A DNA stretch of 64,000 nt, taken from assembly GCA_000149225.2 (NCBI GenBank), contig CM000687.1, positions 114,501-178,500 of the forward strand. The letters run 5' to 3'. This stretch comes from Lachancea kluyveri NRRL Y-12651 (Eukaryota; Ascomycota; Saccharomycetes; Saccharomycetales; Saccharomycetaceae). Below are positions 10,278 through 20,260 of this stretch, piece after piece. A program made the position numbers and the translations under genes. The notes under the pieces are model-generated. The model was not told the DNA's origin. It worked only from the letters and a program-made list of their open reading frames with translations, and did no database searches. Position 1 is the first letter of the stretch. Each line of letters opens with the position of its first letter.

Positions 10278-11825
10278 ATGGCCACTTTAATCCCCCCACC
10301 ATCTAAGAAGCAAAAAAGAGAAGCGCAAAAGCCACGCGAAGTAGATCTCATCCCCCAAGATTTGCCTAACGTATTGGTCAAGTTCCAAGCTTTTGATACC
10401 GGTGAAAATGTAGGCGGTTCTCTAAGAGTTCCTGGTGCAATTACTGAAAAGCAGCTAGAAGAATTACTAAATCAACTGAATGGTGATTCAGATGAGCCAG
10501 TTCCGTACACATTTAGCTGTATGGTTGCTGGTAAAGACAAGGGTGAATCTGAACAAATGATAGACATAAAGGACAACCTTTACAATTCGATTTTAAAACC
10601 CGGCTTAAAGACTACCGAAGATTTCATCACTTTAGTATACACTCCAAGAGCTGTTTTCAAAGTCAAACCGGTAACGAGAAGTTCCTCTGCTATTGCGGGG
10701 CATGGATCTACTATTTTATGTTCTGCTTTCGCCCCACACACGAGTTCGAGAATGATCACAGGCGCTGGTGATAACACAGCTCGTATCTGGGATTGTAACA
10801 CTCAGACACCAATGAGTACTCTTAAGGGGCATTTCAACTGGGTGTTGTGTGTCTCTTGGTCTCCTGACGGTGAGCTGATCGCTACTGGCTCAATGGACAA
10901 CACTATCAGATTATGGGAAGGCAATAAGGGCCAACCTGTAGGCGATGCTTTAAGAGGCCATGGAAAATGGATTACAAGTCTCTCTTGGGAACCAATCCAT
11001 TTGGTCAAACCAGGACAGAAGCCCAGATTAGCATCTGCATCGAAGGATGGTACTATTAAAATCTGGGATACTACAAGAAGAGTGTGTCTGATAACGTTGA
11101 GCGGCCATACAAGTTCTGTGTCATGTATCAAATGGGGTGGCCAAGGTGTTCTGTACAGTGGCTCACATGATAAGACTATTAGAGCTTGGGATATGAACTT
11201 GGGTGGTAAGTGCATTAACATTTTGAAGTCACACGCGCACTGGGTTAATCACCTATCCTTATCTACAGACTACGCATTAAGAATTGGTGCTTTTGACCAC
11301 ACCAGTGAAAAGCCAAGCACTCCAGAGGAAGCACAAAAGAGGGCGTTAAAAAACTATGAGAAAATTGCTAAGAGAAATGGTGAAGTCGAGGAGTTGATGG
11401 TAACAGCAAGTGATGACTTCACCATGTACTTGTGGAACCCATTGAAATCGACCAAGCCAATCACTAGGATGACCGGCCACCAAAAACTAGTCAACCATGT
11501 TGCGTTCTCCCCAGATGGTAGGCATATTGTTTCCGCATCTTTCGACAACTCCATAAAATTATGGAATGGTAGAGACGGTAAATTCATTTCAACTTTTAGA
11601 GGACACGTTGCGAGTGTTTACCAAGTCGCATGGTCTTCTGACTGTAGATTACTGGTTTCATGCTCCAAAGATACTACTTTAAAAGTTTGGGACGTGAAGA
11701 CTAAGAAATTAGCCGTCGACTTGCCGGGTCATAAAGACGAAGTGTACACAGTTGACTGGAGTGTTGATGGTAAGCGTGTATGTAGTGGTGGCAAGGATAA
11801 AATGGTGAGGTTATGGACCCACTAA
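10278..11825 (+). CDS. RSA4: 60S ribosome assembly WD-repeat protein Rsa4
   Basis: This 515-residue protein is identical in length to S. cerevisiae Rsa4. An N-terminal NLE/ubiquitin-like domain (about 30-125) is followed by a WD40 propeller; WD-type repeats ending in IWD, LWE, AWD, LWN or VWD recur from about 140 to the end. Rsa4 (vertebrate Notchless) docks on late nucleolar pre-60S particles. There its ubiquitin-like domain is pulled by the AAA-ATPase Rea1/Midasin to trigger remodelling. In S. cerevisiae the gene is YCR072C, next to SSK22, so its position after SSK2 here reflects the unduplicated order. The promoter carries RRPE and PAC elements. Confidence 0.96.
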   Translation: MATLIPPPSKKQKREAQKPREVDLIPQDLPNVLVKFQAFDTGENVGGSLRVPGAITEKQLEELLNQLNGDSDEPVPYTFSCMVAGKDKGESEQMIDIKDNLYNSILKPGLKTTEDFITLVYTPRAVFKVKPVTRSSSAIAGHGSTILCSAFAPHTSSRMITGAGDNTARIWDCNTQTPMSTLKGHFNWVLCVSWSPDGELIATGSMDNTIRLWEGNKGQPVGDALRGHGKWITSLSWEPIHLVKPGQKPRLASASKDGTIKIWDTTRRVCLITLSGHTSSVSCIKWGGQGVLYSGSHDKTIRAWDMNLGGKCINILKSHAHWVNHLSLSTDYALRIGAFDHTSEKPSTPEEAQKRALKNYEKIAKRNGEVEELMVTASDDFTMYLWNPLKSTKPITRMTGHQKLVNHVAFSPDGRHIVSASFDNSIKLWNGRDGKFISTFRGHVASVYQVAWSSDCRLLVSCSKDTTLKVWDVKTKKLAVDLPGHKDEVYTVDWSVDGKRVCSGGKDKMVRLWTH

Positions 11826-12051
11826 GATGATGGTATATGTGTAGATATATCTTGTACAATAAAAGTGAGAAACTATAGCGTATTTGTCTTATTTCTTTAT
11901 TTTTACTTAAAGTACGTATGTTCTCGTAGTACATGACTTGAAAATTTTTTTGAATTTTACTTTGAGATTAATAGGTTCAGGTTGGATAATATACTGGACC
12001 TTATAGGAGGATTAGAATATCGCGTTTACCACACTTCAGACTTGGTTCGCT

Positions 12052-12561
12052 ATGATGCTAAGAAAAGCTGCAGTAAGCTTTAGGGCTCCATCTTTTTCCC
12101 TACTAAAGAACTCGGCCAGGTTTCAATCCACTTTTCAAGAATCCGCGACGATCGAACAATTACAAAATGATATGGAAAATGTAAAACCATTGACAGATCA
12201 AGAAATACAAGGTTTATCACACTTATTTGATCAACAGAAGCCTTTTTCTATATTTCCCAGTATTGATGAGGTCAAACCAGAAGATCTTGTTGGTGCAACT
12301 CAATTTGGGAAAGGGAGTTATTTTGTGGAAAGGACTTCCACAGGTAATCTGCCAGTTTATTCTGAGTTCAAGAGGAACGGTAAATTTATGACAGAAATTA
12401 GGAGGATCCGCGGTGACCCAATTCAATTAAGGAATGATCTGCAAGATAGACTACCCTCCATTCCAAAGAATGCCTTCAGAGTGGTTATGCAATCTAAAAA
12501 GATCTTGATTGAAGGTGATGCGGTAAAAGACGTTAAAAAGATTCTATCGACCACTTTTTGA
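12052..12561 (+). CDS. IMG2: Mitochondrial large-subunit ribosomal protein mL49 (Img2)
   Basis: This 169-residue protein has a basic, Arg/Ser-rich N-terminus typical of a mitochondrial targeting signal. The mL49-family core follows (GSYFVERTSTGNLPVY, then EIRRIRGD). S. cerevisiae Img2 is 146 residues; the extra length is in the N-terminal half. It is needed for mitochondrial translation, hence integrity of the mitochondrial genome. Position next to RSA4 matches YCR071C. An ATG pair begins the frame; the second could be the real start. It is convergent with ALG12. Confidence 0.85.
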   Translation: MMLRKAAVSFRAPSFSLLKNSARFQSTFQESATIEQLQNDMENVKPLTDQEIQGLSHLFDQQKPFSIFPSIDEVKPEDLVGATQFGKGSYFVERTSTGNLPVYSEFKRNGKFMTEIRRIRGDPIQLRNDLQDRLPSIPKNAFRVVMQSKKILIEGDAVKDVKKILSTTF

Positions 12562-12727
12562 TGAGTTTTTTAGAAGAGGAAGGCCAAGAAAGAGCCCTTT
12601 AAAGGAGAGAAAGAAAGAGAAGGAAAAAAAAAAAAAAAAGGTAAAAAATCAACCACGACATCAACTATCATGTATAAAAGAATTTTTTTTTTCTGTATAT
12701 AGCTTTTCAACGAAATTTTTTTATTAT

Positions 12728-14359
12728 CTAAGCGTGGACCTTCTTATAAGTGTATAATAAATCCTTGTCGATGATAACGTTTTTCAAGATTTCTAGTAAC
12801 GGATCTAAGCTTTGGGCCTCGAAAAGCTCATCGACAACCGAGAAGCCGTTTCTGTACTGGTGTGAAAACTTTTCAGTCAAATATGGAACGTTAATACCAC
12901 CAAATCCCTTAGTTGTTTGGACCAACTCCCATTCAGTGGAGTTATCTTCTTTAGGAAGACTAGTTGGGTCACTAATTGCAGAGATAAGGTAATCGAATGA
13001 TGGCCATAAATCAGCCAGTTTGTCTCCTTCAGTTTTATCATAGACAATCCCGTAATTGTCGTTCAGCTGGCCGAATAAGGTGGCGCCTGTCATGCAAGTT
13101 GGCACATCCATATGAACAGTGGCGTTAGTAACGTTATTCTGTATAATCATTGCATTAAATTGCTGCAAAGCGTTGCCACCTGCATAGTTCAATGACGAAA
13201 TGTACAGGAAGATCATGGAGATAGCGAATGAAACTACTGGAGAAAGGGCCAGGCAGAAACAAATAAACTTTGACTTAAAAGATTTGGTATCCAAATATCC
13301 AAACAAATGCGAGGCACCGTTACTACCCAATAACGTAATTGGTGGGACAGAATATATGATGAATCTCCATTCCTTATGAGGTTGAATGGATAAAATGAAA
13401 ATGTACCAGTAGGATGCAATACCGACGATGTAAAGATTGTCTGGAGAAACCTGGAACCCCAAATAGTTTAAAAATAAAACCGTTGGAGGCAAGAACATCA
13501 TCAACAAGTAGCCGTTAAAGTAAGCCCAAAACGATTGGGTCCCCCACTTGGAAGATTGGCCTTGAACAATGTTGAACAAGAACGCTTCCATTTCTGGAAA
13601 AATCCAACGTTGCCAAAAATGAGAGTCCACAGTAATGGTCAAACCAGAACCTAGACCAGCACCAATGATTCCGAACTTAATTACCTGGTACAACGACACT
13701 TTCTTAAAGGCAAAGCTCAAGAGAGCGAAACTAATGCACATGGCGCCGAGTTCCAACCTGAAAACGGTAGCAGAGAAGGCATACAGAAAAATAGACCATT
13801 CAAAATCGCCCTTCAAAGCCCATGCAATTGCGATGTTGGACAAAGGCAGTGCCAGTACAAAGTTTGGCAAGGATCTCGAACTGTAATAGATCAGATGAAA
13901 TTGAGAGATTAGAAAAACCAAAAACCAAAATCCAATTGTGCTCTGTTTACGTTTTTCAAGTGGTTTTGTTTCTTCCTGAGAGTCTAGTAACTTTTGGCCT
14001 TCGTTTTTCAGATACAGCAGGCTTAATCCATTGGTTAGTCCAATCATGGCCCTTGCTAACAACTGGCACTCGAAGGCAGTTGGAGAGCTATCGTCTTTTG
14101 AAAAGAATTTAGAAGCCCAAATGAAAGGCTTTGTCAGATACGCAATTACCAAAGGACCGATAAACGATCTTGGAACAACGCCTGGGAATTGGATGTGGTC
14201 ATACTGGGAAACGTTGGTGATACCATATTTTAGGATATCGTGAATTGCTTGAATCGTAAAGCTCTCTTCGACTTTAGTAAATGGGGAGAAGATTACATGG
14301 AATGATATTATTGCAATAAGCAATGTGTCCAAATAGCTCCATGCAGTATTACCGGACAT
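12728..14359 (-). CDS. ALG12: Dolichol-P-Man alpha-1,6-mannosyltransferase Alg12
   Basis: This 543-residue, multi-membrane-spanning glycosyltransferase belongs to family GT22 (S. cerevisiae Alg12: 551). It adds the eighth mannose to the lipid-linked oligosaccharide in the ER lumen, using dolichol-phosphate-mannose. The first luminal loop carries the family signature FTKVEESF with an acidic pair near residues 31-32, followed by about a dozen hydrophobic segments. It is divergent from ZNG1 across a 205-bp spacer, as for YNR030W/YNR029C. Confidence 0.94.
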   Translation of the reverse strand: MSGNTAWSYLDTLLIAIISFHVIFSPFTKVEESFTIQAIHDILKYGITNVSQYDHIQFPGVVPRSFIGPLVIAYLTKPFIWASKFFSKDDSSPTAFECQLLARAMIGLTNGLSLLYLKNEGQKLLDSQEETKPLEKRKQSTIGFWFLVFLISQFHLIYYSSRSLPNFVLALPLSNIAIAWALKGDFEWSIFLYAFSATVFRLELGAMCISFALLSFAFKKVSLYQVIKFGIIGAGLGSGLTITVDSHFWQRWIFPEMEAFLFNIVQGQSSKWGTQSFWAYFNGYLLMMFLPPTVLFLNYLGFQVSPDNLYIVGIASYWYIFILSIQPHKEWRFIIYSVPPITLLGSNGASHLFGYLDTKSFKSKFICFCLALSPVVSFAISMIFLYISSLNYAGGNALQQFNAMIIQNNVTNATVHMDVPTCMTGATLFGQLNDNYGIVYDKTEGDKLADLWPSFDYLISAISDPTSLPKEDNSTEWELVQTTKGFGGINVPYLTEKFSHQYRNGFSVVDELFEAQSLDPLLEILKNVIIDKDLLYTYKKVHA

Positions 14360-14564
14360 TGTCGAATACTTTGGTGTTCTGGTTATAAGTTTGCCAGGTT
14401 TTTGATTCTGATGAGCCGATTAATATAGAAAAAGCGTGAAAAAAAAACAATCCATAAATAAGAGCCGAGAGAATTATTGTTAAAGTCATCGACCAAAGAA
14501 ACTGGGAAAAGCAAAAAAAAAAAAAAGAAAAGGAGATAGTTTGGAGCCAGATTGAGTACGAAAA

Positions 14565-15791
14565 ATGTCAGCTCGTAAGGATTTTAGCTACAAGGAAGAA
14601 GAAGATGGTGAGATTCCACCGTTGGTCACAGGAGATGAACAGGATTTGTCCTCCATCTTACAAAATTTGAAAAGTGATGGTGGTCGGAATATCGTGAGTG
14701 AAAAGAAGATACGACTGGCAAACAAGCAAGTGGAAGAGGAAAGTACGCCTTCCACGAGCAAAAAAATTCCAGTCACCATAATCACGGGCTACTTGGGTTC
14801 CGGGAAGTCTACTTTGCTGGAACAGATTGCCTTGAAGGGATCTGACAGGAAGATAGCAGTAATCCTCAACGAATTCGGAGACTCCAGCGAAATTGAAAAG
14901 TCGTTGACGATCAGGAATGGCAGTAGTTCGTACGAGGAGTGGCTAGATTTGGGAAACGGGTGTTTGTGTTGCAGTTTGAAAGACGTTGGGGTGAGAGCGA
15001 TTGAAAATATGGTCTCTCGGTGCCCAGGCAAGATCGACTATATCCTCCTGGAAACTTCTGGTATAGCGGACCCTGGGCCGATTGCGAAGATGTTTTGGAT
15101 GGACGAAGGTTTAAACAGTAACGTTTACATCGACGGGATTATAACCGTGCTCGATAGCGAGCACATTTTGTCATGCTTGGATGACTTTTCACCGGAATCG
15201 CACTGGCACGGTGAAAAAGTGTTGTTGCAGGACAAAACCACCATTGCCCATCTACAGATCGCCATGGCGGATCGTATTTTGTTGAACAAAATCGACAGGC
15301 TTGAAGGCGATGTCGAGAGAGTGCGGGAGGTTGAGGGGAAAGTCAAAAGCATCAACTCTGCAGCTGTAATTTACCACACAAAATACGGCGATTTGAACCT
15401 GGACAAAATTTTGGACCTGCATGCATTTGAATCGAGTAGTATAGCAAACTACGAAGGTACGTTTCACGATCCGCGGATCTCGACAATTACGCTAAGCTTC
15501 CCACCTCTGTCAACAGAAGTACAGTTTGAAAAGTTTATCAAAGATTTTCTGCAAGTGTTGCTATGGAAGGATTTTGGCCAAGATACAAAGCATGAATACG
15601 AAATACACAGGACCAAGGGGCTGGTGATTGTGGGATCGCAATTCAAGGTCATCCAAGGCGTTCGTGATACCTTTGACATTTTCCCCGGTCAAGTCTTGCC
15701 AGACGTCAAGGACTGTAAACTGGTACTCATCGGTAAACACTTGCACGAACAGGGGATCAAAGACTTGTTGAAAGAGGCTGTTTCGCCATGA
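14565..15791 (+). CDS. ZNG1: COG0523 zinc-chaperone GTPase Zng1
   Basis: This 408-residue protein is a CobW/COG0523 P-loop GTPase. Motifs seen are Walker A GYLGSGKST (75-83), the metal-binding CLCC (133-136), the switch region ETSGIADP (163-170) and the guanine-specificity motif NKID (241-244). A CobW C-terminal domain follows. The family delivers zinc to methionine aminopeptidase 1. An acidic N-terminal stretch with IPPLV (about 17-21) may be the counterpart of the short peptidase-binding motif known in vertebrate ZNG1, but that is inference. It corresponds to YNR029C. Confidence 0.9.
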   Translation: MSARKDFSYKEEEDGEIPPLVTGDEQDLSSILQNLKSDGGRNIVSEKKIRLANKQVEEESTPSTSKKIPVTIITGYLGSGKSTLLEQIALKGSDRKIAVILNEFGDSSEIEKSLTIRNGSSSYEEWLDLGNGCLCCSLKDVGVRAIENMVSRCPGKIDYILLETSGIADPGPIAKMFWMDEGLNSNVYIDGIITVLDSEHILSCLDDFSPESHWHGEKVLLQDKTTIAHLQIAMADRILLNKIDRLEGDVERVREVEGKVKSINSAAVIYHTKYGDLNLDKILDLHAFESSSIANYEGTFHDPRISTITLSFPPLSTEVQFEKFIKDFLQVLLWKDFGQDTKHEYEIHRTKGLVIVGSQFKVIQGVRDTFDIFPGQVLPDVKDCKLVLIGKHLHEQGIKDLLKEAVSP

Positions 15792-15876
15792 TGTTTAGAG
15801 AAATGGGAGAAGGGACACAGCTGTGTAAAGCTATAAATAGGTGTGGGAGGAGGAAGAGAAGAGAAGAGAACGCACG

Positions 15877-15900
15877 TATATATATATATATATGTATATA
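15877..15900. repeat. TA-rich dinucleotide tract
   Basis: A (TA)n stretch broken once by TG lies between the convergent ZNG1 and CPR8 genes. It resembles yeast 3'-end efficiency elements (TATATA, TATGTA) and probably helps terminate one or both transcripts. Confidence 0.55.
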
Positions 15901-16031
15901 AACAAAGCATATGTGCTTCATATTTCTACTGTGATCGTCTTTGTCCTCTTTCCCCTTCTTTTGTGCCCTTTTACAGGCATCGTATTTTTCCTGCTGCTGC
16001 CCCTGTGCTTGTCATAGTTTTGCTACTTCTT

Positions 16032-16964
16032 TTATTCGTGTCTTAGAGAAACAACGTTGGAAGTCTTTGGTAGAAAAAACTTTCTGTATTTGGCAGCAAT
16101 GTAAAGCAGTACCAAGGCAGACATACCTAGTAACACCTTTAATAGAGGATGGTGGTACTTGGCGTACAGTGCTTCTTCCAAGATTTTCTCATCTTGGGCA
16201 CCTTTGTCGAAAGTAGCCTGCATAGTGACACCGACGGACTGGTCACCGTTTCTAAACTTCTCAACCTCGCCTAGATATTGCTTGTGCAATTCATCCTTGT
16301 TACCCAATTGTAACTCGTCGACGATAACGTACAGAATAGAAACGTCGTTGAGCGGCTTGTCGTGGGTGCCAGTTTCGACGCGTTGGATCTTATCGATCAC
16401 TTCTTCGAGACCATGGACAACTTGACCAAAACAGACGTGTTTATTATCCAAATCTTCCAGTGGGTCGATGCGGGTTGTTATGAAAAACTGAGACGCATTG
16501 GAGTCAGGCCCGGAGTTTGCCATAGACAACCTTCCAGGTCTATCGTGCTTCAAGAAAAAGTTTTCATCAGGGAACTTGGCACCAAAGATACTGAACGGAC
16601 CGACTTCTGGAATCACATCGCCACCTTGCATCATAAAATCCGGAACGATGCGGTGGAAGATGGTGTCCTTGTAAGCCAAAAATTTGATATCGTTTTCATC
16701 TCCACCTTTAATACGGGCTTTGACACCTCTAGCCAAAGCAACAAAGTTTTGGACCGTTTGAGGGACCACAGTACCGTATAACTCGATAGTCACATCATGC
16801 TGCTTGAGTTCTTTGCTGTCATTGTCGGTGTATTGAAAAGTCATTAAAACACGGTGTGTTACAGGAGGGTTTGGTTCGTAAACCTTCGAGGTGACCGCAC
16901 CCAAAGAAGCAGCCAAAACGGTATAAGCCACCGATAGTAGTGCCAAAATCCAATGTAGAAGCAT
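16032..16964 (-). CDS. CPR8: Secretory-pathway cyclophilin (Cpr8/Cpr4 type)
   Basis: This 310-residue peptidyl-prolyl cis-trans isomerase has a cleavable-looking signal peptide (about 1-19), a cyclophilin domain (about 38-220) with FHRIVPDFMMQGGD and an MANSGPDSNASQFF-type loop, and a membrane segment near the C-terminus (about 274-292) followed by a short basic tail. The catalytic arginine, phenylalanine, methionine and glutamine positions are kept. S. cerevisiae Cpr8 (308) and Cpr4 (318) are duplicates of this gene; their substrates are not well defined. The layout suggests a lumenal enzyme anchored in a secretory or vacuolar membrane. The minus-strand position after ZNG1 matches YNR028W and YCR069W. 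Confidence 0.9.
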   Translation of the reverse strand: MLLHWILALLSVAYTVLAASLGAVTSKVYEPNPPVTHRVLMTFQYTDNDSKELKQHDVTIELYGTVVPQTVQNFVALARGVKARIKGGDENDIKFLAYKDTIFHRIVPDFMMQGGDVIPEVGPFSIFGAKFPDENFFLKHDRPGRLSMANSGPDSNASQFFITTRIDPLEDLDNKHVCFGQVVHGLEEVIDKIQRVETGTHDKPLNDVSILYVIVDELQLGNKDELHKQYLGEVEKFRNGDQSVGVTMQATFDKGAQDEKILEEALYAKYHHPLLKVLLGMSALVLLYIAAKYRKFFLPKTSNVVSLRHE

Positions 16965-17786
16965 TTGAGTTTATATTCGTCAAGCTTATTGGTGTAGATA
17001 CGCCACTATTATTTTTCCTTTTTTTTTTGAAATTTACACGATTTTCCATTTGCTGTAGAGAAAAATCAAAAGGACCGATGATCAAAATAAGAATCCGCGT
17101 TTCCCTTCGGTGATAACTCCGGGTAACAGTGTACGGCTCTAAGAATTCTGTGCAGGAGGGAAGTGCATCATCAGATTAGATTAACATATTATAAGCGAAA
17201 GACAAGTATTGGATGTTTAGAGGAGTAGGAAGTTTTCCGTTGAAGCATGCAATGTCGTGTGTGTTTATGTATGTATGTATGTACTTATACGTTTGGTTAT
17301 TTAAGAGAATGTCTTCTTCCTTTTTTTCTTTACAGCACTTCATCCTTTAAACTCGAAATTATTTACCACTTGAATTTAAATGCTTAAAGTCATCTTTAAA
17401 CTTTTACATTGAAAAAAAAAAAAAAGAGCTTTAAGTTTTTGGGCCGGGTTCATTTTTGCGTAGATAATGATCAGATTTAAAACCCATACACATCCCGGGT
17501 TCATCCGACGTTCCCGGTTTCGAACCACGGGCGAAGCGTTTTCTCTAAAAAAAGGAAATAGAGAGAGAGAGAGAAATAGATACCGGAGCATCCGCCCGGC
17601 TGTCGCCGAGCGTTCGAGGTACTGAGAAGGGTAAGAAAAAAAAAATAAATTGGCGATTGATTAGATTGGCACTTTGCCATTAGCGTGGGAAGTTGACTTC
17701 TGCGAAGTACTTGTCTAGATGCAAAGCAAACGTTCACACACAGAAGACCAACGTTCTATCCTATATCCCATCAAAACCTAACAGAT
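16965..17786. promoter_or_regulatory. Divergent promoter region of CPR8 and the Zn2Cys6 factor, with CGG motifs
   Basis: This 822-bp gap is unusually long for this window. It contains a TATG microsatellite (about 17266-17282) and a polyA run (17411-17425). The 10-mer CCGGGTTCAT occurs twice in direct orientation (17444-17453 and 17495-17504). CGG-N5-CCG (17584-17594) is followed at once by CGG-N6-CCG (17597-17608). Zn2Cys6 dimers recognise paired CGG triplets, so these are candidate sites, possibly for autoregulation by the adjacent factor. No gene is seen. Confidence 0.45.
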
Positions 17787-20099
17787 ATGCCATTTCAGGA
17801 AGATACCACGTTTGCAAGAGTGGATAAACCAAAAAGACAACTTAGGGCAAAGGGTAAAAGAGCTCTTAGAGCCTGTGACTCATGTAGACGTCTCAAGACT
17901 CGTTGTATTCCCTCGCCGCTACCGAATGAAATCCAATGTCTACGTTGTGACTCACTCAAGCTTCGTTGTTCTTTTCAGGACCTGCTAGAGAACTCCGGCA
18001 GTCCCGGTGATGCTCCGACGTCGAAGATCGCCGACGGTCCTTTGGCAGAGTCTGCTGAGTGGACCAAGACTCTACTGAAAAGCGGTTACGCTCCGGCAGA
18101 CTTTGCCATTACTTCGAAACTGCTTCAAAGTATAAACACCAATGTTATACACGTGTTGAGCCTACTGCAGTCCAACCCTGCTGCCGCTGCCGGTGGTACG
18201 CCTGAACATGTTCATCCGCATCACGACCATCGTGCTGCCAATGGCAACCGACATGCCATAGATTCTGCACTGATAGACGCTGTCAAAATGATGGCTTCCA
18301 CCAGCTCCCAGACTTTGGTCCCAACAACTACTTCATCCTCCGCGAGAAACACTCCAACACCGATACAGCACAACTCTGCAAACCCGGGCCTGAACTCGTT
18401 GTCCACAACAGAACTCCGTCACTTTTCGCCTTATCTATCCAGCCCCTTCGCAGTTATCTCCCAGCTGGTTGGCAGGGAAAATTTACCCTTGCCGGTGCGT
18501 AAACTACTCGAGCACAGCTTCAACGAGGGCGAACATGAGTCAGCAGACGATATTGTTGCGCTCAATTACATCACCATCGAAGAAGCCATCTTGTTGATGC
18601 AAGATTTTAGGGATAGGTATGGAGCATGGTGCTCTTTCCCAGAAACGATTTCCACCGATAAACTTGTAAACAACATCCGATCCCGTGGTTGCTCGCTGCT
18701 TTTAACGGTTTCTTGCGTTCTGGCCTTGCGCTACACGACAAAGCATTACGACATGAAAACCAGGATTTATAAAAATCTGCTTTACAAGCTGAAATCGGAT
18801 CTGGAAACTTCTCTAAAGACTATCCCTCAATCCATCGAGTTTGTCCAGGCCATTGTGATATTGTCCATATATGCGTCTTCCTTTAGCAGCGACATCTTGG
18901 CGGTTGACGCGTGGTACATCTCGGGAATTGGATTGCAACAGTACCTGACAAGAAGCGTCGCTGATACTTTGACCACGTACCGTGACCGCGACACAAGCCC
19001 GTCTTCAGAACTCGACGATCTCTTTTTTGGCATAGGTACCAGCATCAGCCATGCCGATGGCGGTGATGAAAACAAGGACGGCAACCTCTCTCCGCGAAAT
19101 ATTTTTGAAGAGAGTTCGGAATTCGAAAGGTTGAGCTCCTTTAGGCTGTGGAACCATCTGTGCCTGGTTCACATCACCCACTGCGTGTTCTCCGGAAGAA
19201 TGTGCGTTATCGATGAAGTGAGACTTGATCTATGCAGGCGTACTCTAGAGCTCTCCAACTCGACCAATTTTGACGGAAGAATGGTTGCAGAGATATCTTT
19301 GCAACTGATCATCTACAACTTCATGCAACAGTGCAACAACATAGACATATCCAGCAAAAACAATCCACTCAACGTTGTACACGACGAGCTACACCAGTGG
19401 CTAGAAGAATGGGGGTATCTTTTCTCACAGCCGATTACCCAATTTGTAGAGTTCACTTACCATTACGGCTATGCGATGATCTCGTACATTTGGTACCACA
19501 GGTGTTACAAGTTGGCAAGACAGCAGCTAAAACTTGCAACACCTGCCGCGACAACAAACTCCTCGGATGTCACTGATACCGCTGGAACCACAACTATATC
19601 TTCTACTCCAACCCCAGCATCTTCTGGCTCATACAAAACCACCAAGGCTTTTATTGGCAAGTACCTGAATCAGACTTACCCGGTGGATAACATTATTAAT
19701 GCAATGCCCCAAGAGAAGCGGCTTGAAATGCTGCAGCATTGCCATCGTGCCCTGGAAACCATGGTCGATACCGATTTCGATAGCTTTCGGTATTTGTCCG
19801 ACCAGCTATTCTTTTCCTGCATGCATTCTTCTCTGCTATGCTTGGTTATCGCTCATAATCTTTACCACGTGAAAAATTCAGCATTTCCAGAATCACAGCT
19901 CGAAGACGTGTTAACAGATGTGAAAAAATTCAGCTTACGCTTACAAAAGATAAGAGAGGGCGAATTGAAAAGTTTTTGGGTCGAAGAGGTCGACTTGAAA
20001 ATCCCCAGTGTAATATTACAGTATCACAAATCCATAGAGGGGTGTTTACAGGAAAAATTCCCCGAGTATGAGATAACCGTTGATGAAAATGATTTATAG
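17787..20099 (+). CDS. Zn2Cys6 (Gal4-type) transcription factor, target unknown
   Basis: This 770-residue protein has an N-terminal zinc cluster of spacing C-X2-C-X6-C-X10-C-X2-C-X6-C (CDSCRRLKTRC, then CLRCDSLKLRC), about residues 30-58, preceded by a basic stretch. The fungal transcription-factor middle-homology region follows (about 280-560). Low-complexity His, Ala and Ser/Thr stretches lie near 130-205 and 590-620. I cannot name it securely. It could be a relative of Urc2 (YDR520C, similar length), but that is a weak recollection. It has no counterpart between CPR8/CPR4 and ATG15 in S. cerevisiae, so it is an insertion here or a loss there. Paired CGG sites upstream suggest autoregulation. 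Confidence 0.85.
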   Translation: MPFQEDTTFARVDKPKRQLRAKGKRALRACDSCRRLKTRCIPSPLPNEIQCLRCDSLKLRCSFQDLLENSGSPGDAPTSKIADGPLAESAEWTKTLLKSGYAPADFAITSKLLQSINTNVIHVLSLLQSNPAAAAGGTPEHVHPHHDHRAANGNRHAIDSALIDAVKMMASTSSQTLVPTTTSSSARNTPTPIQHNSANPGLNSLSTTELRHFSPYLSSPFAVISQLVGRENLPLPVRKLLEHSFNEGEHESADDIVALNYITIEEAILLMQDFRDRYGAWCSFPETISTDKLVNNIRSRGCSLLLTVSCVLALRYTTKHYDMKTRIYKNLLYKLKSDLETSLKTIPQSIEFVQAIVILSIYASSFSSDILAVDAWYISGIGLQQYLTRSVADTLTTYRDRDTSPSSELDDLFFGIGTSISHADGGDENKDGNLSPRNIFEESSEFERLSSFRLWNHLCLVHITHCVFSGRMCVIDEVRLDLCRRTLELSNSTNFDGRMVAEISLQLIIYNFMQQCNNIDISSKNNPLNVVHDELHQWLEEWGYLFSQPITQFVEFTYHYGYAMISYIWYHRCYKLARQQLKLATPAATTNSSDVTDTAGTTTISSTPTPASSGSYKTTKAFIGKYLNQTYPVDNIINAMPQEKRLEMLQHCHRALETMVDTDFDSFRYLSDQLFFSCMHSSLLCLVIAHNLYHVKNSAFPESQLEDVLTDVKKFSLRLQKIREGELKSFWVEEVDLKIPSVILQYHKSIEGCLQEKFPEYEITVDENDL

Positions 20100-20260
20100 A
20101 TTGTATTTATATTGAGAGCTCATACACAGAACAAAAAAAAAATGAAAAGAAACAGGAAACAATGACAGAAAAGAGACAAGGAAAAAAAAAAAGTGAAAAG
20201 AAAGAACACACTTTTAGATATGCATAAAACCCCCTTATGTTTATTGAAAATGAGAAACGC

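Noticed and set aside
17264-17284. GTATGT repeats resembling yeast 5' splice sites
   Set aside because: A TATG microsatellite in a promoter; no TACTAAC branch site follows at a sensible distance and the adjacent gene is complete without an intron.
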